DNA from: Amphimedon queenslandica
Taxonomy: Eukaryota; Porifera; Demospongiae; Haplosclerida; Niphatidae
Assembly: GCF_000090795.2 (NCBI RefSeq)
Contig: NW_003546291.1
Span: 6,920 to 70,919 of the forward strand
Direction: 5' to 3'
Length of the DNA: 64,000 bases
In this document: positions 45,161 to 56,306 of the stretch, piece after piece
Layout: each line of letters starts with the position of its first letter
How positions within the stretch are numbered: the stretch's first letter is position 1
Translations under genes and position numbers: made by a program
The notes under the pieces: generated by a model
What the model saw: only the letters and a program-made list of their open reading frames with translations
Databases searched by the model: none
Told to the model about the DNA's origin: nothing

Positions 45161-47239
45161 AAGTATGGCACTGTTAATTATTCATGGAAATTTGTCAATT
45201 TTGAAACAGGTAAGGACATAGTGTTCAGTTATGGGATCTCCCCCATAATTCACAACACAAAAGCACATGTACAGCACAATCGATATTTTTACAACCATAC
45301 TTGAAGCATTCTTCAGTCATTCCACAATTGGTATTTGAATCAGTAGAAGTTGTGTCACTTTTTGGCTAGCACGCCTTAAACAACGAAAGGAGTGCCGAGT
45401 GCTATGAAAATAATCGGAATAACAAACAGCCTCCAATCAATTCTAAATGAAAACGTAAGACTAATTTGTAATAAGTGCCTACACAGTGAGTCGGTACATC
45501 TCCACCGCTTGAAAAAGCTCGCTCAAATTCATCAACAACAACAACATTGCAACAACACTGCTTTTGATATACATGTACTTGGCCAAAAGCAACTAATTTT
45601 GCTACATTTGAACCCTTATTACAAATAATTTTTAACTTCCACTAAACCAATATAGTGACCAAATGCCAATTATCAAAAAACGAAACCATTGAAATTAAAC
45701 TGAACAAAAGAAAAAATTTCGATTGCCTGGAAAGCATCATTCAGGACACAACTCATGACAGCCATTGTTTGAACAAATTTACTTCATACCTCAAGAGGAA
45801 ACTGATAAATTTGTATCTGACTACAGCACTCCTCAGTCTGTAGTAGCACCCAAAGTAAGGTAGAGCAAGTAGATTAAAGTACAAGAGTAAAGACTTTGGC
45901 AGTGACAAAAAAGATGAAAGTATTGGAGCTCTCATGTACCAACATAGTTTCACTGCAGCAAAGTGAAGTGTATTTTTATGACTATTGGAATTAAAACAGG
46001 AAAAGGCTAAGCAAGAGAATGTACCATTATCATCAGGAAAAATAGCTCAGGATATTAATCTAAGTTTTAATAAAATTTGAATGGATTCCGTACAGGAGGA
46101 AAGACAGAGCTTGTGAAAGCAAAGCTGAGCTAATATAGGATTTGTAATTTTAAGGAAGTTAATTACATTGATTATATTTTTTAGTTATAAAATAATTTGT
46201 AGGAGACTCAGTCAAAGGAAATATTTGGCATGATTTGCTAACATATTCAGGGATAATGATACCTTCTTTATTTGGTAAACTGCATTTTAAGAAACTGTTG
46301 TTGTACCTTCCACTTACCACTACTAGTATCTTTCAAAACAATTAGTCTGATGAAGCAGGTTTTAAACCACCAATGGTGCTTGAAATTATCTTACTTTGAT
46401 TTTTGTCTATGCATCATAACAAGATAGTGCACACAACACTGACTGGTGGTAATGGGCAGTCCTGGGGTGGGGCATATTCTGGGTTCAAGTTAGAAACAGC
46501 AGTGGCTGTTGACATTGCAGTGAAAAAGCAAATTCCAATTTTGCTGGTTGTTGTCACATGCAGAGAGGACCTCGCATAGTCTGCTCAAATAACCAGGCAC
46601 AAGGAAGGAATGTTGGTCTTCTTTGAGACTCACCTCTAGCTGGAGGTGTCAGCACAGCACATTTCTGGCTCCTTGTCACATTGATCAATATTATTAATTT
46701 TTTTATAATGTGCATGTGAGAGAGGTTGAGCTTATTATTTTATTGAAGATGGAATGACAGTTGTACTCATAGTGTGCTTTGGCACATGAAGAAACACTAG
46801 TGATACTAATGGTAAGTAAAGACCAGTACTTAGGTGCATTTAAAATGCATCTATATAGTATGCAGCTTACTTGTAGAATGAAGCTGGCAATGGACGTAAT
46901 TGGAGGGTGCTTTTGCTTTTGAATGAGCAAACCATACAAGAGCTAAGAAGATGAATAGGCAGCTTGAGGAGCTCAACATACACACAAGGAGGAGGAGGTG
47001 CAGCACAAACCAAAGGCACTACTGAGTGGAACAAAAATTTGATTGTATACATCATGTACTCTTGATTACATGTAATTCACATGTACATTTGTTATTTATT
47101 CCATCATTCCATTATTCTTATTTTCTCAGCTGTTCCTTTTCCCTCTGTACTCCCTTCTTCTATTTGATAATGTGCGACTCATGAAGCCCGATGACAACAT
47201 ACCCATCTCTTCCAAACCAACCTTAACTTCTCTAATGCT
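45161..47239. other. No gene seen
   Basis: About 2 kb without a supported gene. ORFs at 45392 and 45655 lack domain motifs. A C-rich tract near 46975-47010 is unremarkable. Confidence 0.35.
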
Positions 47240-47650
47240 TTCAACCAGGTCATATACTTGGTTTGGGTGAGCTGGACATATCTCAGCACTTCAATGTCAT
47301 ACTCTACTTCCTCTGCTCCTTTCAATGTGTCAGCCATCTCCCCACTATCTAGCTTGCTGACCCTAAGCTATGGTTCGCTCAAGTGGACGCAAAATTTTGT
47401 ACCAAGTGAGGTACACAAGACAATAATAATTTTAATTTTTTACCATCATACGGGAGAAACATTTATCAGCAAATAGGTTTGACTAAGTCATAGCTTCCTT
47501 GTCTCCACAGCATGCCACTGAAGTAATAGACCTCCACCCACTACAGATCCTTATGTTAAAGGCAAAAAACTACTTAATATACTGACAGTGTTTCTAACAG
47601 GCAATAAGAAAAGCTACAGAAAGCATTAAGAGCAGCAACATACAACATGG
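47240..47650 (+). mobile_element. Ty3/gypsy Gag fragment (fossil)
   Basis: The LADPKLWFAQVDAKF-type phrase is the conserved entry of Ty3/gypsy capsid (Gag) in invertebrate elements, followed by HATEVIDL-like sequence. The region is broken in several places. It may belong with the RT fragment 2 kb upstream, although a normal element would have Gag first, so the order argues for separate insertions or rearrangement. Confidence 0.55.
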
Positions 47651-48116
47651 TCCATGAAGCCATATTCTATAGGCAAAGTTGACAAGGCACCAAATGTTCA
47701 GCTGTCTAGATCACACAGCAGTAGCCTTCCAGGGTTAGTAGTGGTGCCTCTCAAAGAGTGGAGTGTATTTTTTCTTTTGTTTTTATCATAAAAATGTTTG
47801 TTTGAAGCTTTTTCTCATGCCAAATCAGCTATTAAAAGAGAGCATTGGTTTGATAACATGCCAGAACAATGGGTGAGAGAGTTATGGCAATGGCTGAACC
47901 ACCAGGAAGGAACAGGTCTCAATGTTTGGACAAAAACATGCAGAGTCAAAGCATGTGGTGGTAATTCCGGCTTTATATCAAGGATTGTGCTATTTATCTA
48001 AGACATTCAGATACACATTACCAAACTCGACAGTTTCAAAATTCTAGGATCAAAAGAGTGCTTCATTTTCAGCTCACAAATTTTTCATTGTTTATGACTA
48101 CAGTTATGTAATAAAT
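47651..48116. other. Unassigned, one ORF at 47798-48001
   Basis: A 67-codon ORF (AIKREHWFDNMPEQWVREL in it) has a mixed, gene-like composition rich in Trp, but I recognise no family. It may be a transposon scrap. Confidence 0.25.
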
Positions 48117-48183
48117 ATAACACCCCTCCTGGGGCATTATCATGGAGTGTGTATTGTGATAATGCCCGTGGGAGGAGTGTTAT
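48117..48183. repeat. Foldback element, 26-27 bp arms
   Basis: ATAACACCCCTCCTGGGGCA and the inverted ATAACACTCCTCCCACGGGC start two arms (48117-48142 and 48157-48183) that pair with few mismatches around a 14-bp loop. The GC-rich arms stand out from the AT-rich surroundings. Probably a short transposon end pair. Confidence 0.65.
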
Positions 48184-48309
48184 GTTTAACTTAACCTATG
48201 AAGCCATAGAGATCAAAGGCATCAAATGGCACCACTCTCACGGGATCCAAAAAAGCCCATGTAGTGAAAAATGAGAAAAAAAGGTGACAAGTACTGCTAA
48301 AAGGAGAAA

Positions 48310-48459
48310 AATGGTACCAGCAGAATGTTTTAAAGTCACTAGTGACAAAGATATAATTGAGAAGATAACTAAAGGCTACATTCCTGCTAATACTAAGAAG
48401 AGTACTGCATGGGGAATGAAAGTATTTCACAAATGGCAATCTCCAAGCACCCAATCCTA
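48310..48459 (+). pseudogene. N-terminal fragment of a Crypton/QRICH-type tyrosine recombinase
   Basis: A 49-codon ORF: DKDIIEKITKGYIPANTKKS, then TAWGMKVFHKW. The N-T-K-(K/R)-(S/A)-T-x-W-(G/A)-x-x-V-F pattern is typical of the N-terminal region of Crypton-derived proteins (QRICH1, ZMYM, KIAA1958). No catalytic part is found downstream. Call from motif memory. Confidence 0.5.
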
Positions 48460-48957
48460 GTAATGTTGCATATGAGAGAGAATCATGGCAGTGGCCATAC
48501 ATTTAAGTTTAAGTGCTTCTTCTGTAATATGACCTTAAAACCAAGAAGAGAGTTGCTGCTAGCTATGGCAAGAAACAAGAACCTCTGATCCACTCTTACA
48601 AAGTGGCTGTACAGACCGGCCTTATCTACTCTTGTTATTATATATAGATCTATTAATAGGCACCAGATTATAAAGGAATGTTCTAAGTTGTGAATGATTA
48701 GCATCTCTCTATCTTAAACTCAACTTTCTACATTTCTCTAAATGATAGATGAGCCGTTTGCTTTTGAAGACATGTGCTGGCTCATACGGGCAAGTTACTA
48801 TCTCCTCAGGATCCACAGGAGGCTCCATTCCTATACCTGATTGATAACATCAGAGTCAGCAAACTTCTTGATGGTTTAAATAGCCAAAAATAGAAGAAAT
48901 AGGAAAATTTTCTTGTAATATATTTGTTGCCTCCTCAAATGAGCTACATGAACCATT

Positions 48958-49204
48958 CGTTGTCCTCCTCCTCCAGGTGATGGTCGTCGTCCTCTTCCTC
49001 CAGGTGATGGTCGTTGTCCTCCTCCAGGTGATGGTCGTTGTCCTCCTCCAGGTGATGGTCGTTGTCCTTCTCCAGGTGATGGTCGTTGTCCTCCTCCAGG
49101 TGATGGTCGTTGTCCTCCTCCAGGTGATGGTCGTCGTCCTCTTCCTCCAGGTGATGGTCGTTGTCCTCTTCCTCCAGGTGATGGTCGTTGTCCTCTTCCT
49201 CCAG
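48958..49204. repeat. Minisatellite, 24/27-bp units
   Basis: About nine units of CAGGTGATGGTCGTTGTCCT plus CCTC (24 bp) or CTTCCTC (27 bp). Unit lengths are multiples of three, so long frames stay open on both strands: PPPGDGRC repeats and a V-V-V-L-L-Q-V-M series on plus, DNDHHLEE repeats on minus. A Gly/Arg-rich frame (GRGRGFSGRGHGVPRGRSG) follows on plus at about 49260-49320. Protein coding is not shown. Confidence 0.75.
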
Positions 49205-49492
49205 CTGATGGTCCCCTTCCTGCAAAATGGGGGAGGGGATCAGGCCATAGAGGATGGTGGGGGTAGAGGGAGGGGTTTTAGTGGGAGAGGCCATGGTGTT
49301 CCAAGAGGAAGAAGTGGCAGTGGCTGGGCAGGAACTGTTATTGTGAAGGGGAACAATGCTAGGATCACTTTTTGTTGATTTATGTTTTGTTAATAATTAA
49401 GATTGGTTAATGATTGCTTAAAAATTTCAGAACTAATAGGTCACCAGCAACAACAGCTTGGAGTCTCTCAGAGTTTTTATAGTATCCCCGAG

Positions 49493-49635
49493 TGTTACAC
49501 GAATTAATTAGTAGTATCCTGAGGAGTCCTCTAGTGGCATAGAGGGATCATGTGACACTACTAGGTTAATTGACTATAAATAATGGATGCTCTTCTCTCT
49601 TGTAATTATTGTTGTAAAAGATTAGTAGATAGACA
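49493..49635 (+). mobile_element. Possible solo LTR (fossil), weak
   Basis: Begins TGTTACACGAATTAATTAG, has a TATA-like ACTATAAATAATGG and a short leader-like CTCTTCTCTCTTGTAAT, and may end near AGATAGACA. No target duplication was found, so the limits and the class are uncertain. Confidence 0.25.
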
Positions 49636-51359
49636 TCATGTACCTCTAAAAATGGTGAATTCAAACTTTTAAGATAATTTTCTCATTAGTTAATAATACG
49701 GTTCTCATTATACTATTCACAAAAAAGATAGGAGTAGGTTGCTTCAACCATAGCAATAAGGACAGGAACTAGTCATTTCAGCAAAAATATGCAGTCATTG
49801 TTAGAAAACCCATCAATTACAAAGTACGTAGGTGTTTCAGGGTATGAAAATATTATGAATTTGATAGGTGTAGACAATGTAGATGTGATATGACTAATGG
49901 TAGCACTGTTATCAAATCACTCCCAGATATACAGTTCATTTGTATACCACGCACAAGCTATACCAGAAGCAATAGGACTGTCATAAAAACATCAAAAGCA
50001 AGAATAAGTGTGACACTGGAGGAGTTAGTTTAATTTGATAAATTTAGTAAAATTGTGACATTAGACCTGACAATAAATGCATTGATGAAAAGTATCACCT
50101 TTCTTCGATAGACATGGGTCGAGTGATAAACACCAAGGGCCAAAGACAGGGTCATTTAGCTTTAAGGAAGCAAAGAGACTGTTTTACTGCCATAAAAACA
50201 TCTGGCATTATGGTGTTTCAACCATAATTCTACACTGCTGCTGAACAGCTGACTGCCTGCTTGAAAAGCAGTTTATAGTGATTAAAATATCTGGATTATG
50301 TGACATTGTATTATACTACAAGCTAAGTAGTACCATAGAATGTCACTAAGTAGGACATGGATTGCATCATCAGATATAAGAATTGATACCAGAGCACTTA
50401 ATCATAAGTCATGATGTAATCAATGAAGATGAAGGCATTTTACTAAGAAGAGTAGCAATGTGCTGGTAAGTAACAAAGGTAGAGCAAACTTTAAATGCAC
50501 TAAATTAGGCTAATGTATGGAAATTTCCAAAGGTTGGAAACAATAAATGAAGTGATTAAGCCACAATACCCATTTTCTTACAAAAATTACCACTTTAAAT
50601 GTGTCGCTGATGGACTTTTTGTTTTTGAACATGAAAATCATGCTAAATTTTCAAGTTTCACATTAAATGATTTTGTTAGAACAGTTCCACGTCACATCGA
50701 GTTAAGAAGATTGGAGACGCCCCACTCTTGTGATTTTTGTTATAGTTTTAATTAAAAAATTCAGTAATAAAAGAATTTCGAAACTGATTCAAACCTGAGG
50801 AATACAATGTCATACTTGTGAAAAATCATTAAAAAAAGACAGATATGGCTTGGCAAAGGTCATTTGTGACAAGGAACCAGTACAAATTATAAAAAAGTAA
50901 GAAAAGTTGCGAGAAAAATGTCCAAATTAATACTGGAGCAAAACTGAGTCTCCTAACACTTCACTTGATTATATTGCCATTAATACAGGATTATCAGTCT
51001 ACTAAAGGACCTCCTATATTTTGTAGAATTTGGAGAATTAGTGGCAGGAATGAGTTCAATTCAACAATAATCAAGGTAATTCAATAAAAAATGTTTTTAT
51101 CTGTATTTTAGCATATTTATTTGCCTTTATCAGAATTATAAAAAAATTATGAAAGTTTAGGACAGCAGAGTAACATTTTGTTTGACTGTTGAACCAACCG
51201 AACAAAAAGAATATCTTGCAAAAATGAGCACTGTGCAACTAATACTTCACCTGACAAATTATTCTATACTCCAAAATTTTCAACAAGCTTAACCCACTTG
51301 ATCTAGTTACCAATAGTTGGAAATATAAAAGCGTACTAATATTTATTAATTATTATTGT
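49636..51359. other. Mostly uncharacterised; duplicated scraps
   Basis: The block ending GTCACTAAGTAGGACATGGA (about 50280-50400) recurs near 55250 and in part near 59100. The block ACTGGAGCAAAACTGA...CCTAACACTTCACTTG (about 50930) recurs near 55340 and 59545. One 80-codon ORF at 50513-50755 (YPFSYKNYHFKCVADGLFVF in it) has no family I know. Confidence 0.4.
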
Positions 51360-51362
51360 AAT

Positions 51363-51605
51363 AGGAAGTATGGCAGTTAATGGTCATTTATGACCATACA
51401 AGTATGTATCTCCTGGGGTTTTTGTTTCACCCTCGCCGCTGCCAATACCTGGCAAAGTAGTAGACAAAGTTAGGGCTGGTCTCTTTGTGGACTTGAGGGA
51501 AATGTTCCCTGATAACGCTGCTCTAACCAAACAAATATCAAAGACTGGCTCAAGCTCAGGATCCAAACTGAGGGAACTGGAGGAAGTCATACATGTACAA
51601 CTTTA
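51363..51605 (+). mobile_element. Retroelement-like ORF fragment, copy 1 (fossil)
   Basis: Shares nearly all its sequence with 56307-56550. Contains PIPGKVVDKVRAGLFVDLRE, like the P-x-P-x-K-(V/L)-x-x-x-(I/V)-x-x-G-x-F-V-D segment that I associate with ORFs next to tyrosine-recombinase retroelements in marine invertebrates. Short and broken. Class is tentative. Confidence 0.35.
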
Positions 51606-52025
51606 ATTTAGTCCTGTACGACTGAGAGTTTCCATGAAATGCCAAACAATTTTCCATACAAATAAGGTCAAATCCATCACTGGATTAAGATATTAAAAGT
51701 GACTTGTACAGAGACATTAAAAAAAAACCTAGCCATTTTTAATCATCCATCCAACAAAGACAAGTTTTGTGCAAGAACAATAAAAGGACATGTGATAAAA
51801 GCATTTATTTGTTTCCAAGGAATTATTATACAAATATGCTATGGAAATGTACAACAATGATATTGACATTCAAGGATAAAGTAGTTATGGCCGACTCATT
51901 GTAGTTACTGCATATGTAATGAAATTTATTACATTAATGAGACTGAAGACTCTCATCATCATCAGACGTTAGGAGAAGAATTGGGGAAAGCCAATACAAG
52001 ATACTAAAATGGTTTAGGGTTTCTC
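51606..52025. repeat. Duplicated segment (partner 56551-56900) up to the gap
   Basis: Continues the 51363/56307 duplication (GTCCTGTACGACTGAGAG, CAAATCCATCACTGGATTAA, ACAAAGACAAGTTTTGTGCA). Its last part, 51839-52025, is repeated again after the N run at 52036-52223. Confidence 0.65.
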
Positions 52026-52035
52026 NNNNNNNNNN
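52026..52035. other. Assembly gap (10 N) between near-identical flanks
   Basis: Both sides carry the same sequence of about 185 bp in the same order (TATGGCCGACTCATTGTAGT ... AAAATGGTTTAGGGTTTCTC). This is the signature of two alleles placed end to end. Confidence 0.9.
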
Positions 52036-52399
52036 TATGGAAAAGTACAACAATGATATTGATATTCAAAGATAAAGTAGCTATGGCCGACTCATTGTAG
52101 TTACTGCATATGTAATGAAATTTATTACATTAATGAGACTGAAGACTCTCATCATCAACAGACATTAGGAGAAGAATTGGGGAAAGCCAATACAAGATAC
52201 CAAAATGGTTTAGGGTTTCTCTCCGGGGAGTAAATAATTAAACAGGAAAAGTTGCACAGCCTTAACTCACTTTCTTTAGAGTCCTAAATGAACAACAGGA
52301 ACCGAGTAGCTCAATGCTAGTGAAAGCATGTCAATGACAGCTTTGACACGCCCAACCGAGCATTCCAGGATTTCCAGCCAGGCGTGGCATGATAGCTGC

Positions 52400-52406
52400 T
52401 ATAAAG
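52400..52406 (+). promoter_or_regulatory. TATA box before the 52558 unit
   Basis: TATAAAG followed by CTGAGTTTTGCTCACC resembles TATAAAAGCTGCATCCTGCA at 42118. The nearest ATG (52423) opens only an 11-codon frame; the better start is 52558. Confidence 0.35.
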
Positions 52407-52557
52407 CTGAGTTTTGCTCACCATGAATTTTCAAAAAACTAAAAAAGAGCAAGAGTGCTGAAACTTTACTGAAAACAGAAGAGTAGGTTCTTGCCCATGC
52501 AATGCATCCGCCAGAAAATCCAGGTGGTTTGATCATCCCTGCTTGCAGGTCTCTATT

Positions 52558-52799
52558 ATGTCTAATATGTCTATTAGTTCGAACAAGGACATCAAACTAA
52601 CTCCACCAGTCGGAGAAGGATTATGTGAACTCCTTTATTTCGCCAAAGGTAATATAATTATTCATATTTATTGTAGTGAAATTCATGTTCTGTTTACTCC
52701 ATATTACTCCTTATAGAACCAGAAACAGGACAATTAAAAGTCACCAATAACTGTAGTGATACGTCTCCCAGTTATTATACTGGCCAACAATACAGTTGA
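52558..52799 (+). CDS. Putative 57-residue small protein (EPETGQL family, copy 2)
   Basis: Exon 52558-52648 (MSNMSISSNKDIKLTPPVGE, GLCELLYFAK, phase 1) joins exon 52717-52799 (EPETGQLKVTNNCSDTSPSY, then YTGQQYS and stop) in frame across a 68-nt intron. Relative to copy 1 at 42865 the end has shifted frame, so this may be a damaged copy whose original end ran on through DACSHSNNR-like codons. No membrane helix is seen here. Function unknown. Confidence 0.35.
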
Positions 52800-53525
52800 T
52801 GCATGCTCACGTAAGTAATAATAATTTTTACTAAGTATCACACAAATTACTTTTTACCGATGTTTTTATTTTAGATTCCAATAATAGATGACTGCCCTCA
52901 AGTTACAAAAAGTTGATGCAGTTGAAAGCCATTAATGCTGCATTGCAGGAGCTCAAAGTACCATCATGAAGTAACTTTTAGTTTGACTGATGATTTAGCC
53001 AAACAAATTGTTCCACAGACAAAAACTTCCAACAAGATCTTAACTAACTGGATGTAGCTTACTCCACCTTGCCAACAGTTGGAAATATAATAGTTACAAA
53101 GCACTAGATCCTGTATCAGTTGTTACAAAAACTAAACGACCAGGTGTCAAGTTCTGTCATTTTTAAAATAAAAAAAAAATGCATTTCTGTTGTTGACCAA
53201 CTTAATTTTTTTGCTGTGCTAAAGATCAGTAATAGTCAATCCATCTAATAGCAAAGAAATCAAGCACAGCATCTTGGAGAAGTAGCACTAAACAGCATAG
53301 TCGCCATTTACTTGCAAGATGTAACACTGTCATTGGGATTGAAATTAAGAGAAATGTGTCTTCTATATACAAAGGTTACTAAAAATTTTCATCTTCAAGA
53401 AGTGATTTATGTATACATAAACCAAAAGGCAATGATGTCTTGAAAGCACTCAATTAAGCTCCCAGGAAAGGTACAGGGACACAACATAAGTCCTTCAAGG
53501 TTGTTGCAATCACAATTGGTTTTAC
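52800..53525. other. Uncharacterised, with duplicated small-gene scraps
   Basis: 52860-53090 is homologous to about 43010 at its start and, at its end (AACAGTTGGAAATATAATAG), to 51300 and 55900. The frame LAKQIVPQTKTSNKILTNW echoes LQTKIFNKTLTNLI at 55848. No complete gene can be built. Confidence 0.35.
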
Positions 53526-54283
53526 AAGAGAGTAGTGGTGATGATGGTAGTGATAGTGATGCTACTCAACAAGCAGCAAAGGTGAAGCATTTTTAATAAA
53601 CTTACTCTAAATTACTTAATACCACTCAACTTTATCTCTTAGATTCAGTTATTGTTCACATTTTATTGTTTAAAAAAGTTATGAAGCATCACCTATTTTA
53701 GGAGATAATTAATGCCCAAAACATAAAATTCGACAAAGACATTGCGATAACTTTTGGAGGGAATCTGTTATGTAGATATGTATTCCATGCTGTTGGCCCT
53801 ATTGCTGCCGAATATAAAGGCAATGATAGTGAGATATATAGATTGATAGAACAGGTAGTGATTAATTGTCTTGCTAATGGGAACAGAGTAGAAGCAAAAT
53901 CCATAGCTTTCCCTGCAATAAGCGCAGGGGTCTTTGAAGTAAACCCTCGTTTGTCTGCAATGGCAATAATCAATACTATAGTATCATTTAACCAATATAA
54001 AGAGCATTTCTTAAATGAAATCCATATCGATATAATTGATGCAAAAACATACGAGATTTTTGTGGAAGAATTGATGAAGATTGAAAATGAGAGGAAAAAG
54101 AGTACTCAGCCTTCTTTTGTTGTGAACAATCAACTTCAAGTTATACTGGTTAATGATGATATTCTGAATATCAAAGCTGATGCTATTGTTATTATATGTG
54201 ATACTGAGCTAAGATTCGCTTCAGAAGTAGGAGAAATGCTCGATAAACATCTTATCATTATTATTAGTATCATTATTATATAG
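53526..54283 (+). pseudogene. Macro-domain protein fragment (PARP14/9-like tandem macro)
   Basis: An upstream exon ending at 53581 (SDSDATQQAAK, donor GTGAAG) joins in phase 0 to 53702-54283. The long exon gives the C-terminal two thirds of a macro domain (ITFGGNLLCRYVFHAVGPIA, SIAFPAISAGVFEVNP) and then the start of a second (LQVILVNDDILNIKADAIVI, ELRFASEVGEML). The macro fold binds ADP-ribose; paired macro domains are typical of PARP9/14-like proteins. The first strand of macro 1 is missing or decayed, and after GEMLDKH the frame enters a low-complexity Ile run and stops, so the second domain is incomplete. It is a fragment of a gene, or one whose later exons were lost. Confidence 0.7.
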
Positions 54284-54713
54284 CTTGTGCTTACCACCAG
54301 GAAGAAATGGTGTCCCAAAGAAAAGGTGCATGCTTTCGATCAGCATGATTCATTTATCAAAGACACACAAATTGCAGTGAGGTCCAGAGCTCTAAACCTT
54401 AAAATTATTCATTTAGAATTGCTGGTTTGTCTCGTTATTAAATATTAATACAATGAGAGGAAGAATGAGTTTGGTCACTAAATAAATTAATTAAATTACT
54501 TCTTGTGGTTTTGGTGTCGGAGCAGGAGCTGGCTTTATCTTGCTCACCATGACGACGACAAAATTCGAATCCGTGCAGGCTGGGTTTTTTAATCCTAAAT
54601 TTTTTAGATTTTTGTGAATTTGACATTGTTTGACATTTTTTTGAAATTTGATTTGACCTGAGATTATACTCAAAGGCTTATCCAGTTACGCAGAGGTATA
54701 GAGCCTTGTTTTG

Positions 54714-54874
54714 TATATAAATGAGCAATTCTCATCAGTCTCAAAGAGAAAAAGACTAGTAAGGTGATGGAAAAAGTGCCTTGCCGCATTTGCAAGACTG
54801 GACCACTTGACATAGAACATCACACATCAGGAGAAAACACTCTGATCTTATTAATAGCGAAAGAAGGACAGTGA
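54714..54874 (+). CDS. TATA box plus 35-codon CxxC micro-ORF
   Basis: TATATAAAT-like box at about 54714-54721; ATG at 54767; frame to TGA at 54872-54874: MEKVPCRICKTGPLDIEHHT, then SGENTLILLIAKEGQ. A Cys-x-x-Cys pair and His-His could bind zinc. No family known and it may continue by splicing. Weak. Confidence 0.25.
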
Positions 54875-55730
54875 TAGAAAAGTCAAAGCTGGCAATGAGA
54901 AAGGAGTTAGTGTTTGTAAGGAATCATCTTGTAGGGAAGATGACAGGAGGACATAGCATTGGGATTTGAGAGAAGGAAACACTGATGAAGGACAGTGATA
55001 AAAAAAGTCAAAGCTGACAGCGTCACGTATAATTTCTCTCATTTGTAGAAATCAAGGAGGCACCAACTAGAAGAGATAGTTAAAACACATAATTATGAAC
55101 TTTTAATTTGTGATGTAAGCTAATATTGAGACCTTGAAAGGTTTACAGAGTATGTCAATACTACATACACAGCGTCACTGGTGCTAATCAGCTAACTGCC
55201 TGCTCAGAAAGCAATCCAGACTTTAGATACAGTTTTCAAAATGTCTGGATTAAAGCTAAGTAGTGTCATACAATGTCACTAAGTGGGACATGGACCGTGT
55301 GACCAGATATAAGAATTGATACCAGAGTACTTAATACTGGAGCAAAACTGACTCCCCAACACTTCACTGAATATAATTCCATTAAAGTTGCATTGAAGGC
55401 AGAAAACCAGTCCAATAAATAGCCTCATACATTCTCTAAGTTTGGAGAAGAAGTGGCATAAATATTTATATCTTGCAGTTCAATTTAAGGTCATAAGATG
55501 GGTAATCCAGCATGAGACATTTTAATTTGTTTTTTTAGCAGATTTAGTAGTCTTCATCAGAATCATACTGAGGAGTTCAAAATTATGAAAGTTGAGGGCA
55601 ATGGAATAGCGATTAAGAGCCTAAAACAAAAAATGTCAGCCAATGAACACTTAGTGATGAGGGACGTCATTGGGTATATCGATTCCTCCTAAAGTACAAC
55701 CACACAAGGTTTATAGTGCTTTAAATGGCG
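54875..55730. other. No gene seen; duplicated scraps
   Basis: Contains a direct repeat of GGACAGTGATAGAAAAGTCAAAG (about 54867 and 54986, diverged) and the recurring GTCACTAAGTGGGACATGGA block near 55280. Confidence 0.4.
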
Positions 55731-56235
55731 TATAAAAACCAAGAGCAAAATTCACTGATTAGTTCATTGGCATTAACACTTGCATGTACCACAAACACTG
55801 GATCTACTCTGATGGTGTCAAGTATTGATCCTGACACTACTGGTCTACAAACCAAAATTTTCAACAAGACATTAACCAACTTGATCTAGTTACCAATAGT
55901 TGGAAATATAAAAGAGTAACAATATTTATAAAGTATTATTTTCTCAATTTTTATATAGCTGCTCAGGGGTTTACAATTTTTGGAGTCCTCCAAGAATTGC
56001 TTGGATTTCTTCTTGCAATCATAATGGTAAGTATTAAAAATGGGGATTGCTCCTTAATAAACATTATCTATATAATGTTTATGATGTACTTCATAGACAA
56101 AAGAGACACCCAACAAGTACAGAGGCAACAAATAGCCTCATTAGCCAATCATATGGAGCTAATGAGACAGAACAAAAGCCTGCAGCAGCAGATGCTGGCC
56201 AAGCTGTCACAATTGTAGGCAGCAGTACAGCCTGA
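55731..56235 (+). CDS. Small TM-exon unit with TATA box (uncertain model)
   Basis: TATAAAAA at 55731. A first-exon-like frame has SLALTLACTTNTGSTLMVSS and IDPDTTGLQTKIFNKTLTN. An acceptor (TTTATATAG at 55960) opens the hydrophobic exon AAQGFTIFGVLQELLGFLLA then IIM, with donor GTAAGT. After an intron of about 68 nt a further exon is open in two frames: QKRHPTSTEATNSLISQSY, and a Gln-rich coil-like NHMELMRQNKSLQQQMLAKL. By strict phase neither follows on, so a splice site is misjudged or the copy is damaged. Function unknown. Confidence 0.35.
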
Positions 56236-56306
56236 GCCTGGGGATCACAATGAACTTTAAGTGAGGAGGAGGAAAAGGTCCAGGCCTGCAGAGAATTTTA
56301 TTTAAT

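Noticed and set aside
48958-49204. Regular short repeats that could look like a CRISPR array
   Set aside because: Units abut with no unique spacers, and the sequence is clearly eukaryotic.
48944-49294. Minus-strand 116-codon acidic His-rich repeat ORF
   Set aside because: Produced by the minisatellite, whose unit length keeps all frames open; no splice or promoter support.
54540-54600. tRNA B-box-like TTCGAATCC
   Set aside because: No A box at the right distance and no cloverleaf can be drawn by eye.
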